DNA from: Paenibacillus sp. XY044
GTDB lineage: Bacteria; Bacillota; Bacilli; Paenibacillales; Paenibacillaceae
Length of the DNA: 64,000 nt
Assembly: GCF_002257645.1 (NCBI RefSeq)
Contig: NZ_NQMO01000001.1
Span: forward strand, 1,040,065 to 1,104,064
Direction: 5' to 3'
Shown here: in pieces, positions 44,228 through 51,880 of the stretch
Layout: each line of letters opens with the position of its first letter
Numbering within the stretch: position 1 is the stretch's first letter
Position numbers and translations under genes: made by a program
The notes under the pieces: model-generated
The model's input: only the letters and a program-made list of their open reading frames with translations
Told to the model about the DNA's origin: nothing
Database searches by the model: none

Positions 44228-45615
44228 TGGATTCGAACGGGGGACTTGAAATGTCAGCTAACCAGGAAAGCCATTCTTTTCGTCGTCCGGAGGCCGCCCA
44301 TCAAATCCCGATAGGGATCATCGGGTCCAAACGACTGGTTGAACAGATCCTGCGCGTGATCGAGACGTTTCCGTCTTTTGAAGCGGTTCCCCGGGTGTTT
44401 GAGGATACGGCGGATGCGGCTGTGCTGGCAGAAGGGTTAGCCGAGGAGACGGAGGTGCTGCTCCTGTCCGACCCGTTGTCGCACAGGAAGATCAAAGAGA
44501 ACCCACGGATAACCGTACCTGCTCACTACGTACCGTTAACCGATGCGAGCCTCTATAAAGCGCTGTTCACGGCGCATCAGCGGGGACTGCTTGACCGGGG
44601 AATCTCGGTGGATACGCTCACTGAAACGATGGTACGCAGAGCCTGCAGGGACATAGGGATGACCGATGAGCGATGGAGCGTGTATGACGGGCCGGTATAT
44701 GCGTCTCCGGATAAGCTGATCGCATTCCATCAAGCCAGCTTTGAATCCGGCGGCTGCTCTATTGTCTTTACAGGACAGCATGCCGTGGCTCAGCGCTTGG
44801 AGGAAATGGGCATCCCCTCCGAATGGCTGCTTCCCTCCGATCAAGATATCGTCGTCGCGCTCGAGAGGGCGCTTCTATCGACGGAGACACGGCGCAGCAA
44901 GGAGTCACAAATCGTCGTCGGGATGATCAACGTCGACCATTTCGAACGCGTCGCTATGCAGCGGAGCAATGAGCATGAGGTCCAGAAACTAAAGCTGGAC
45001 ATCCATCGCATGGTGCTCGACTATGTGGAATCGCTGGACGGATTTCTGACCCATCCGGGCGGAGACGAATACCTTTTCTTTACAACCCGGGGCATCTTTG
45101 AGCGCGAAAGCGGCGGATACAAGACGATCCCGTTGGCCAAGGATGTCAATACGACGCACGGCGTTTCGCTAAGCATCGGGATCGGCTTCGGCCGCTCGGC
45201 CAGCCTGGCCGGCACCCACGCCCGAACAGCGATGCGCAAGGCGAAGGAAGCAGGAGGCAATGCCTGCTTTATCGTCCGGGAAGATGAGACGCTGATCGGA
45301 CCGCTGGAGATGGCCGACCCGGTGCGGGAAGTGCTTTCTTTCACCGATGCAGAGCTGATGAAAAATGCGGAGGATGCCGGAATGACCAGCGCTTATTTGA
45401 GCCGGCTGCTTCACAACCGGGCTAAATACGGCCAGACCGATTATAAGGTCCATGAGCTGGCATCGCTGCTCGGCATTACGGTGCGGAGCGCGCATCGCCT
45501 GCTGCTGCAGTGGATCGACCAGGGACTGGTAGAGATTGCCGGCATGGAGAAGGTGCCGCGCGGGCGTCCGCGGCAAATTTTCAGGTTTTCATGTTTGGAC
45601 AAGTCTTCGTCTTAA
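44227..45615 (+). CDS. Sensor–GGDEF-like–winged helix protein, fourth gene of the TerB-ATPase-helicase operon
   Basis: 462 residues. ATG 44227 overlaps the helicase stop (TAATG); ATG 44251 behind GGGGGA is a second option. Residues about 15-130 look like a Rossmann-type receptor domain (IPIGIIGSKRLVEQILRVIE, TEVLLLSDPLSH). Residues about 220-360 align with the GGDEF palm: VVGMINVDHFERVAM, HPGGDEYLFF (about 276; GGDEY for GGDEF), GVSLSIGIGFG, and HARTAMRKAKEAGGN, the family's closing motif. The C-terminus (about 405-458) is a winged helix: VHELASLLGITVRSAHRLLLQWIDQGLVEI. It could be a nucleotide-sensing or nucleotide-making transcription factor. Linkage to the upstream trio rests on overlap only. 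Confidence 0.72.
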   Translation: MDSNGGLEMSANQESHSFRRPEAAHQIPIGIIGSKRLVEQILRVIETFPSFEAVPRVFEDTADAAVLAEGLAEETEVLLLSDPLSHRKIKENPRITVPAHYVPLTDASLYKALFTAHQRGLLDRGISVDTLTETMVRRACRDIGMTDERWSVYDGPVYASPDKLIAFHQASFESGGCSIVFTGQHAVAQRLEEMGIPSEWLLPSDQDIVVALERALLSTETRRSKESQIVVGMINVDHFERVAMQRSNEHEVQKLKLDIHRMVLDYVESLDGFLTHPGGDEYLFFTTRGIFERESGGYKTIPLAKDVNTTHGVSLSIGIGFGRSASLAGTHARTAMRKAKEAGGNACFIVREDETLIGPLEMADPVREVLSFTDAELMKNAEDAGMTSAYLSRLLHNRAKYGQTDYKVHELASLLGITVRSAHRLLLQWIDQGLVEIAGMEKVPRGRPRQIFRFSCLDKSSS

Positions 45616-45730
45616 GCGGTAAGTCGTAATTAGCTTTGAGCACTTAGACATGGAGTATTCAAGGAACGAAATGAGAAGGTTATCCCATCGCTGATACCCA
45701 CGAAACTCTACAAGGCCGTTTCCGGTGATA

Positions 45731-45907
45731 CTATACAGTGGGCACCAGCTGAGATTATGGTCCTTTGCGGTCAATCTATAGTGTGATCAACGAAAATTCA
45801 ACACCCTTCGTGTTAAGTCTATAGTGGGATCGCTAAATTCCAAGCGCTTCGCGGTACAGGCTTTAGTGATATGAGCAGCTAAATATTCAGAACCCTAGCG
45901 GTACAGG
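45731..45907. repeat. Four degenerate ~44-bp direct repeats ending in a terminator arm
   Basis: Units start near 45731, 45776, 45820 and 45862 with CTATA(C/G)AGTG, CTATAGTGTGATC, CTATAGTGGGATC and CTTTAGTGATATG. Each ends in a CTTTGCGGT / CTTCGTGTT / CTTCGCGGTACAGG / CTAGCGGTACAGG element. The gap 45616-46035 (420 bp) contains no convincing gene; 45616-45730 shows nothing I recognise. Confidence 0.5.
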
Positions 45908-45931
45908 CAATGAACCTGTACCGCTTTTTTT
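45897..45931 (+). terminator. Intrinsic terminator formed by the last repeat unit
   Basis: AGCGGTACAGG (45897-45907) pairs perfectly with CCTGTACCGCT (45915-45925) and is followed by T7. The same GCGGTACAGG occurs in the previous repeat (45851-45860) and could compete for the 3' arm. Confidence 0.85.
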
Positions 45932-46035
45932 GCGCCAAAATCCTGCTAATTTAAAGACGATTAAAAGATTTGTCTTTATATAGGCCGAGTCTTTATGATG
46001 AAGTGGAAAACGATTGAATGGGAGGATGAACAAGG

Positions 46036-47052
46036 ATGAAAAGTGTAGCCGAATTGGAAGCGCGGATGGCCCAGCCGTCCGAAGCGCTCATTGCCGACCT
46101 CATGTCCGTCGACGGGGATTTTCTCGTGCTAGGCGTTGGTGGCAAAATGGGTCCGAGTCTGGCCAGACTGGCCGCGAATGCGATACGTATGGGGGGCATG
46201 AACAAGAAGGTCATCGGGGTATCGCGCTTCTCGAATGAAGAGACTCGCAAGGAATTAGAGGATGCCGGGGTGACCACGATTTCGTGCGATTTGCTGAATG
46301 AGCAGGAATTCCAACGGCTGCCCGACGTGCCGAACGTCATTTTTATGGCCGGACATAAATTCGGAACGACGGGAAAGGAGTATTTTACATGGGCAATGAA
46401 CAGCTATTTGCCCGGCAGGGTCGCCGAGAAATACCGCGATTCCAGGATCGTTGTGTTTTCATCCGGCAACGTGTACCCCTTCACCCAGGTCGCGAGCGGC
46501 GGAGCCAGCGAGCATACGGCGCCGGAGCCGGTCGGGGAGTATGCGCAGTCCTGCCTCGGCAGGGAGCGGATCTTCGAGTATTTCTCGCATCAAAACGGCA
46601 CGCCGATGGCGATTTACCGGCTGAACTATGCGATCGACATGCGGTACGGCGTGCTGTTAGAGCTGGCGAAGTCCGTCAACGAAGGAAGGCCGGTCGATGT
46701 GACGATGGGCTACGCCAATGTCATTTGGCAGGGGGATGCGAACGAAATGGCGCTGCGCTGCCTGACCCAGTGTACGAACCCGCCGCAGATCATCAACGTG
46801 ACGGGCCCGGAAACGATGTCGATCCGCTGGGCGGCGGAAGAGTTGGCGCGCCGTTTAGGCAAAGAAGTGGTATTTACCGGGACGGAAGCGGATAATGCGC
46901 TGCTCAGCAACGCGTCGAAGTCCCATCAGCTGTTCGGCTATCCGCGGGTAACCCTTTTACAAATGATCGACTGGGTCGCGGACTGGGTCCAGCAGGGCGG
47001 CACGACCTGGAGTAAACCTACGCATTTTCAGGAACGAAAGGGGAAGTTTTGA
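46036..47052 (+). CDS. NAD-dependent epimerase/dehydratase family protein (cluster 2)
   Basis: 338 residues, GGAGG 10 nt before ATG. Short-chain dehydrogenase fold: FLVLGVGGKMGPSLARLAANA (variant of the GxxGxxG nucleotide site), VIGVSRFSNEE, NVIFMAGHKFG, a catalytic-like SSGNVYPFTQVASGGASE, and NVTGPETMSIRWAAEELARRLG. The usual YxxxK reads EYAQSCLGRERI, with the Lys position occupied by another residue, so the mechanism may differ. It begins the cluster with a DapA-like aldolase and an ABC importer, and probably converts a sugar or sugar acid. One base separates it from the next gene. Confidence 0.85.
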   Translation: MKSVAELEARMAQPSEALIADLMSVDGDFLVLGVGGKMGPSLARLAANAIRMGGMNKKVIGVSRFSNEETRKELEDAGVTTISCDLLNEQEFQRLPDVPNVIFMAGHKFGTTGKEYFTWAMNSYLPGRVAEKYRDSRIVVFSSGNVYPFTQVASGGASEHTAPEPVGEYAQSCLGRERIFEYFSHQNGTPMAIYRLNYAIDMRYGVLLELAKSVNEGRPVDVTMGYANVIWQGDANEMALRCLTQCTNPPQIINVTGPETMSIRWAAEELARRLGKEVVFTGTEADNALLSNASKSHQLFGYPRVTLLQMIDWVADWVQQGGTTWSKPTHFQERKGKF

Positions 47053-47053
47053 T

Positions 47054-48142
47054 ATGAATAAGCCGGAGCACGTGTTAACCGCAGAGCAGATCGCAGCACT
47101 GCATGAAGGGCTGGTCATCCCTGCCCACCCGCTGGCACTGGATGAAAACCGGAAGCTGGATGAGCGGCATCAGCGGGCATTGACGCGTTACTATATGGCA
47201 TCGGGCGCCGGGGGAATCGCCGTAGGCGTTCATTCCACCCAGTTTGAAATCCGGGACCCCGGCGTGGATTTGTTCGAGCCTGTCCTGCGGCTGGCGGCCG
47301 AGGAGGTCCAGAGCGCACAGCTGCAGCGCCCCTTCATTTTGGTGGCTGGCATCTGCGGCCCAACAGACCAAGCGCTCAAGGAAGCGGAAATCGCCCGAAA
47401 TCTCGGCTACGATGCGGGTCTGCTCAGCATGGGTGGACTTATGGGCCTGAGTGAGGGAGAGCTGCTGCAGCGCACACGGGAAGTGGCTCAAAGGATACCC
47501 GTCATCGGATTTTATCTTCAGCCTTCCGTGGGCGGGCGAATCTTCAGCTTCGAATTCTGGCGGGAATTCGCCGAGATCCCGAACGTCATCGCGATAAAGA
47601 TGGCACCGTTCAACCGGTATCAGACCCTCGACGTTGCCCGGGCCGTCTGTTATTCCAGCCGCCGCGACGAAATTGCCCTCTACACGGGCAATGACGATAA
47701 CATTATCAATGATCTTCTCACGACATACCGGTTCCGAGTAGACGGTGAACTGGTGGAGAAAAAGGTTGTCGGCGGATTGCTCGGGCACTGGGCAGTTTGG
47801 ACGCAAAAAGCCGTAGAGCTGCTGGAGGAAATCAAGCGGGTTCGCAGCGGAGGCACCCTCCCCGAAGAATGGCTCAGCCGGAATGTGGAGGTGACCGACG
47901 CCAACGCGGCGTTTTTCGATCCGGCCCACCATTTCGCCGGCTGCATCCCGGGCATTCACGAAGTGCTGCGCAGGCAGGGATTAATGCGAGGGATCTGGTG
48001 CCTGAATCCAGAGGAGACGCTTTCTCCAGGGCAAGAGGGAGAGATCGACCGGATTTACCGGGATTATCCCCATCTACACGACGACGATTTTGTCCGTGAG
48101 CATCTGAAGATGTGGCTGGAAGCCAAATCCAATCAAGCGTAG
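47054..48142 (+). CDS. Dihydrodipicolinate synthase/N-acetylneuraminate lyase family protein (cluster 2)
   Basis: 362 residues, longer than typical DapA (about 290). TIM-barrel class I aldolase features: IPAHPLALDENRKLDERHQRALTRYYMASGAGGIAVG (substrate/loop region), LVAGICGPTDQALKEAEIARNLGYDAGLLSMGG, VIGFYLQPSVGG, and NVIAIKMAPFNRY with the Schiff-base Lys. The C-terminal extension includes FDPAHHFAGCIPGIHEVLRRQG. It probably cleaves a 2-keto-3-deoxy sugar acid made by other enzymes of this cluster, rather than serving lysine synthesis. Start 2 nt after the epimerase stop, so translationally coupled. Confidence 0.87.
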   Translation: MNKPEHVLTAEQIAALHEGLVIPAHPLALDENRKLDERHQRALTRYYMASGAGGIAVGVHSTQFEIRDPGVDLFEPVLRLAAEEVQSAQLQRPFILVAGICGPTDQALKEAEIARNLGYDAGLLSMGGLMGLSEGELLQRTREVAQRIPVIGFYLQPSVGGRIFSFEFWREFAEIPNVIAIKMAPFNRYQTLDVARAVCYSSRRDEIALYTGNDDNIINDLLTTYRFRVDGELVEKKVVGGLLGHWAVWTQKAVELLEEIKRVRSGGTLPEEWLSRNVEVTDANAAFFDPAHHFAGCIPGIHEVLRRQGLMRGIWCLNPEETLSPGQEGEIDRIYRDYPHLHDDDFVREHLKMWLEAKSNQA

Positions 48143-48308
48143 AAAATGATAAAAACCTGACATCCCGAAAGCGGAGAATTTGATATATTTCTACCGATTT
48201 AGCATTTTCCACACCGCTCAAAAGCTTGATGCAGCAGCATTTTTAGCCATTTCGGTGCTCATGGTTCGGTAAATTCCAAGCTCAAGGAAATCACGCTGTT
48301 TACCGCAA

Positions 48309-48324
48309 GTGGAAGCGTTTTTAT
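48309..48324 (+). promoter_or_regulatory. Weak cre-like site before the cluster 2 binding protein gene
   Basis: GTGGAAGCGTTTTTAT keeps the TGNAANCG core but misses two outer consensus positions. It lies about 85 bp before the start in a 263-bp gap with no other recognised feature. Confidence 0.25.
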
Positions 48325-48405
48325 GATGGGATTACCGGTGAATCATGAACACCGAAATTCATCACTCTCCCAGGATGAGCCCCAAAACATGAAGGAGGAA
48401 AGGGT

Positions 48406-50028
48406 ATGGCAAAAAAGTGGATCAGTATGGTTGCGGCAGTCACGATGCTCATCTTCGTACTCAGCGCTTGCAGCGGTGGAAGCAAAACTTCCAATGAAGG
48501 AGCAGCACCGGCAGCGGAACCTGCACCAACGGGAGGCGCCGGAGCCGGAAGCAGCACCGAGCAGTATGGCGATACGGGCGGATTAAAGCTGCCGCTGGTC
48601 GATAAGCCGACGACGATTAAATTTATGTTATCGAGCAACTCGGCCAAAATCGGCGACGACAAGCTGATCGTCCAGGAATTGGAGAAGCGTACGGGGATCA
48701 AGGTCGAGTTTCAAACTTATTCCCCGCAAACGTACCAGGACAAATTAAAGGTTGTGGTGGCTTCCGGCAAACTTCCGGACATCTTCATCGGGCTGAAGCC
48801 GGCGGAGCTGAAAAAAATCGGCCAGCAAAAAGGCGTGGTCGCGATCAATGAATATGCCGACATGCTGCCGAACTTCTCCAAATTGTATTTGCAGGAAAAC
48901 AATTGGGTCGTTAAATCGTTTGGCGACGAGAACGGCAATATTTACACCTGGCCGATTTATGACCTCAACCGGGAAGTGAATCACGGCTTCCTGTACCGCA
49001 AAGACATTTTTGACAAGAACGGCATCAAGGAATGGACGAATACGGAAGAATTTTACCAGGCGCTGAAGAAGCTCAAAGAGGTTTACCCGGATTCTTATCC
49101 GTATGCTTCCAAAGGTCTGGCCAATATCTTCAGAGACTGGTCCTTCGGCTGGGGCATTGGCAATGGAGACAACTATCCGGCGTATTACGACGAAAAGGAC
49201 GGAACGTGGAAATATGCGACGGTTCAGCCGGAGCACAAGGATATGCTTGATTTTATGAAAAAGCTGTACAACGAAGGGCTGATGGACCCCGAGTTCCTGA
49301 CGGATACTCAGGATTCCTGGACGACGAAGATGACGACCGACAAATCGTTTGTCACCTGGGATTGGATCGGCAGACTCGACTTGTTCTACAACCAGGTAAA
49401 GGATAAAAATCCGGAATACGACTTGAGATACGCAAACCCGATTGGGCCTACAGGAAACGTCAGAACCCTGCCGAAGGTTTCCGATTTCAGTATTGCGGTC
49501 GCCAACAACAAGAACAAGGAAGTGGCGCTGAAATTGCTGGATTACCTCACCAGTCCTTCGGGCGGTGAACTGATGACTGTCGGCGTGGAAGGGGTCAACT
49601 TCGAATGGGGGCAGGACGGCCGCCCGGTATATCCTGAGCTCAAAGATCTCCCGCTCGTCGACATCGGCGTACTGGAAGACCGCTACGGCATGTGGCTGGA
49701 AGGAGCTTACCTCAGACCGGATAAGCGCAGCGTGTACTATAAGTTCTCCGAAAAAGAGCAGGAAGCCCAGGATAAAATCATGAAGGAAGACAAGAGAGAG
49801 CCGATGGATCCGATCCTGAACTTTACGGACGACGAAATTTCGACGCTTGCGGAGCTGCAAACGTCGCTCCAGAAAGCGTCCGAGGAATTCAACGCCAAAT
49901 ACATTTTGGATAAATCTTATGGCGACGCGCAGTTCGAAAATTTCAAGAAGCAAATCGCCAAGCAGGGCTTGGACGATCTGATCAAGATTTATAACGATGC
50001 CCAAAAACGTTATGACGCGGCGAAATAA
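48406..50028 (+). CDS. Extracellular solute-binding lipoprotein, LplA type (cluster 2)
   Basis: 540 residues behind AAGGAGGAAAGGG. Lipoprotein signal MAKKWISMVAAVTMLIFVLSACSGGSK with lipobox LSAC. A Gly/Pro/Ala-rich tether (to about residue 60) is followed by a two-lobed binding domain: TTIKFMLSSNSAKIGDD, VVASGKLPDIFIGLKPAEL, WPIYDLNREVNHGFLYRKDIFDKNGI, and aromatic-rich segments (DWSFGWGIGNGDNYPAYYDE) suited to sugar stacking. It resembles the LplA/YtcQ group that works with LplB/YtcP permeases encoded next. The ligand is unknown; the cluster's aldolase and epimerase suggest a uronate-containing oligosaccharide. Confidence 0.92.
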   Translation: MAKKWISMVAAVTMLIFVLSACSGGSKTSNEGAAPAAEPAPTGGAGAGSSTEQYGDTGGLKLPLVDKPTTIKFMLSSNSAKIGDDKLIVQELEKRTGIKVEFQTYSPQTYQDKLKVVVASGKLPDIFIGLKPAELKKIGQQKGVVAINEYADMLPNFSKLYLQENNWVVKSFGDENGNIYTWPIYDLNREVNHGFLYRKDIFDKNGIKEWTNTEEFYQALKKLKEVYPDSYPYASKGLANIFRDWSFGWGIGNGDNYPAYYDEKDGTWKYATVQPEHKDMLDFMKKLYNEGLMDPEFLTDTQDSWTTKMTTDKSFVTWDWIGRLDLFYNQVKDKNPEYDLRYANPIGPTGNVRTLPKVSDFSIAVANNKNKEVALKLLDYLTSPSGGELMTVGVEGVNFEWGQDGRPVYPELKDLPLVDIGVLEDRYGMWLEGAYLRPDKRSVYYKFSEKEQEAQDKIMKEDKREPMDPILNFTDDEISTLAELQTSLQKASEEFNAKYILDKSYGDAQFENFKKQIAKQGLDDLIKIYNDAQKRYDAAK

Positions 50029-50050
50029 ATCAATGAGGATTTGAAGACCT

Positions 50051-50980
50051 ATGAAGAAACCGAACAAGGGACGTTTGACCGGAACGCTAAAGCATATCCG
50101 GCGGGACCGTGAACTGCTGCTGCTCTTTATTCCGTGTATCCTCTTTTATATCATTTTCCGTTACGGTCCCCTGTATGGCTTGATTATCGCCTTTAAGGAT
50201 TACAGCGTATTTACCGGCGTAATGGGCAGCGACTGGGTCGGACTGAAGCATTTTATCAAATTTTTCAGCAATCAGGATTTCTGGATGCTTTTCCGAAATA
50301 CACTGCTGCTTGGATTTTACACGCTGATCTTCGGCTTTCCGTTTCCAATTATGCTGGCGATCCTTCTGAACGAAGTCCGGACCAAGTGGTTCAAGAAATC
50401 GGTGCAGACGCTCAGTTACCTGCCGGCGTTTCTGTCGGTCGTTATTATCAGCAGCATGATCATTGACTTCCTGTCGCCGACGAACGGGCTGCTCAATCAA
50501 CTGCTGGCCGCGTTCGGCTTTGAGAAGAAGTACTTCCTCGTCGATCCCGGCTGGTTCCGTCCGGTTTACGTTATTTCAGAGATCTGGGGCACAATTGGCT
50601 ACGAGTCGATCATCTACCTGGCCGCGATCGCGGGAATCAATCCGACGCTGTATGAAGCGGCCCGCGTTGACGGCGCATCCCGGTTTCATATGATCCGGCA
50701 CATCACGATTCCCGGGCTCATGCCGACAATGCTCATTATGTTTATCCTGAAAACAGGCTCGATGATCCGAATCGGCTACGAGAAGGTGCTGCTGCTGTAC
50801 AATCCGATGACCTACAACGTGGCCGACGTGTTCTCGACGTACGTATACCGGAAGGGGCTGCTCGAATCCAATTACAGCTATGCCGCCGCGGTCGGCATGT
50901 TTGAAGCGCTGGTGGCCATGACGATGCTCCTTGGCGCGAACTCGATCAGCCGGAAGATCGGAGGGAAAGGGCTATGGTAG
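50051..50980 (+). CDS. Carbohydrate ABC transporter permease, LplB type (cluster 2)
   Basis: 309 residues. The first helix block LLLLFIPCILFYIIFRYGPLYGLIIAFKDYSVF is the LplB signature. EAARVDGASRFHMIRHITIPGLMP is the EAA loop that contacts the ATPase. Six membrane helices. It lies 22 bp after the binding protein and overlaps the next permease by 7 bp. No ATPase gene is in this cluster. Confidence 0.92.
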   Translation: MKKPNKGRLTGTLKHIRRDRELLLLFIPCILFYIIFRYGPLYGLIIAFKDYSVFTGVMGSDWVGLKHFIKFFSNQDFWMLFRNTLLLGFYTLIFGFPFPIMLAILLNEVRTKWFKKSVQTLSYLPAFLSVVIISSMIIDFLSPTNGLLNQLLAAFGFEKKYFLVDPGWFRPVYVISEIWGTIGYESIIYLAAIAGINPTLYEAARVDGASRFHMIRHITIPGLMPTMLIMFILKTGSMIRIGYEKVLLLYNPMTYNVADVFSTYVYRKGLLESNYSYAAAVGMFEALVAMTMLLGANSISRKIGGKGLW

Positions 50981-51837
50981 GAGAACGCAAAACATCGATT
51001 TTCGGCATCGTCAACGCCCTGATCCTGGCCTGCATCGCGATTGCGACGCTCTATCCGGTGCTCTACATCACGGTCATTTCGTTCAGCGACACGGCTTCGG
51101 TCATTCAGGGCAAAGTGTTCCTGTTTCCAAAAGGCTTTAATCTTGATGCCTATAAAGAAGTGCTGAGCAACAACACGATCCCCAGGGCTTATCTGAATTC
51201 CATCTACTATACGGCTTTGGGTACCTTCATCAATCTGTTGTTTACGGCGGTGGCCGCGTATCCGCTGTCGCAGCCCAATTTCTTCGGGCGGAGGGTGTTC
51301 ATGCTGGGGATCATTGTCACGATGTTCCTGAATCCCGGCATTATCCCCACGTACATCGTCGTTCAGAAGCTGGGTCTGACGGATACGGTCTGGTCGCTCG
51401 TGCTGCCGAATGCGATCTGGACGATGGAGCTGATCATTTTGAAGAGCTTTTATGAAAACATGTCGTCGCAGATCCGGGAGGCGGCGCTCATCGACGGCGC
51501 ATCGGAGACGCGGATTCTGTTCCGTATCGTCATCCCGCTCTCCAAGCCGGCGCTGGCATCCATCGGCCTGTTCTTTTTCATGGGCCACTGGAACAGCTTC
51601 TTCCTTCCGCTCATTTATTTGAACGACAAGGAGATGTATCCGCTTCAGGTCGTCTTGCGCGACATGCTCATTTTCAACAGCGAAAACGATGCCGGACTCG
51701 TGGACCGGGCGGCCCTCGCGCCGCAGGCGGTCAAGAACGCCACAATCGTGCTGTCAATGATTCCGGTGCTGCTGATCTATCCTTTTGCGCAAAAGTATTT
51801 TGCCAAAGGGGTCATGTTAGGTTCCGAGAAGGGTTAA
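50974..51837 (+). CDS. Carbohydrate ABC transporter permease, YtcP type (cluster 2)
   Basis: 287 residues starting inside the previous gene (7-bp overlap) behind GGAGGGAAAGGG. First helix IVNALILACIAIATLYPVLYITVISFSDTASV, GFNLDAYKEVL, an EAA loop REAALIDGASETRILFRIVIPLSKPAL, and the family-typical C-terminus QKYFAKGVMLGSEKG. It should form the heterodimeric channel with the LplB-type subunit. Translational coupling implies fixed stoichiometry. Confidence 0.92.
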   Translation: MVGERKTSIFGIVNALILACIAIATLYPVLYITVISFSDTASVIQGKVFLFPKGFNLDAYKEVLSNNTIPRAYLNSIYYTALGTFINLLFTAVAAYPLSQPNFFGRRVFMLGIIVTMFLNPGIIPTYIVVQKLGLTDTVWSLVLPNAIWTMELIILKSFYENMSSQIREAALIDGASETRILFRIVIPLSKPALASIGLFFFMGHWNSFFLPLIYLNDKEMYPLQVVLRDMLIFNSENDAGLVDRAALAPQAVKNATIVLSMIPVLLIYPFAQKYFAKGVMLGSEKG

Positions 51838-51880
51838 GCGGACGGATGTGGAATAGTTGTCATCATGAGAGGTGACGCCA

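Noticed and set aside
45731..45907. Possible CRISPR array
   Set aside because: Repeats are degenerate along their whole length, there are no unique spacers of constant size, and no cas genes are nearby.
48745..50067. A 440-residue open frame on the minus strand opposite the cluster 2 binding protein
   Set aside because: It is antisense to a certain gene, rich in Arg/Ile/Val of the shadow type, without RBS or recognisable motifs.
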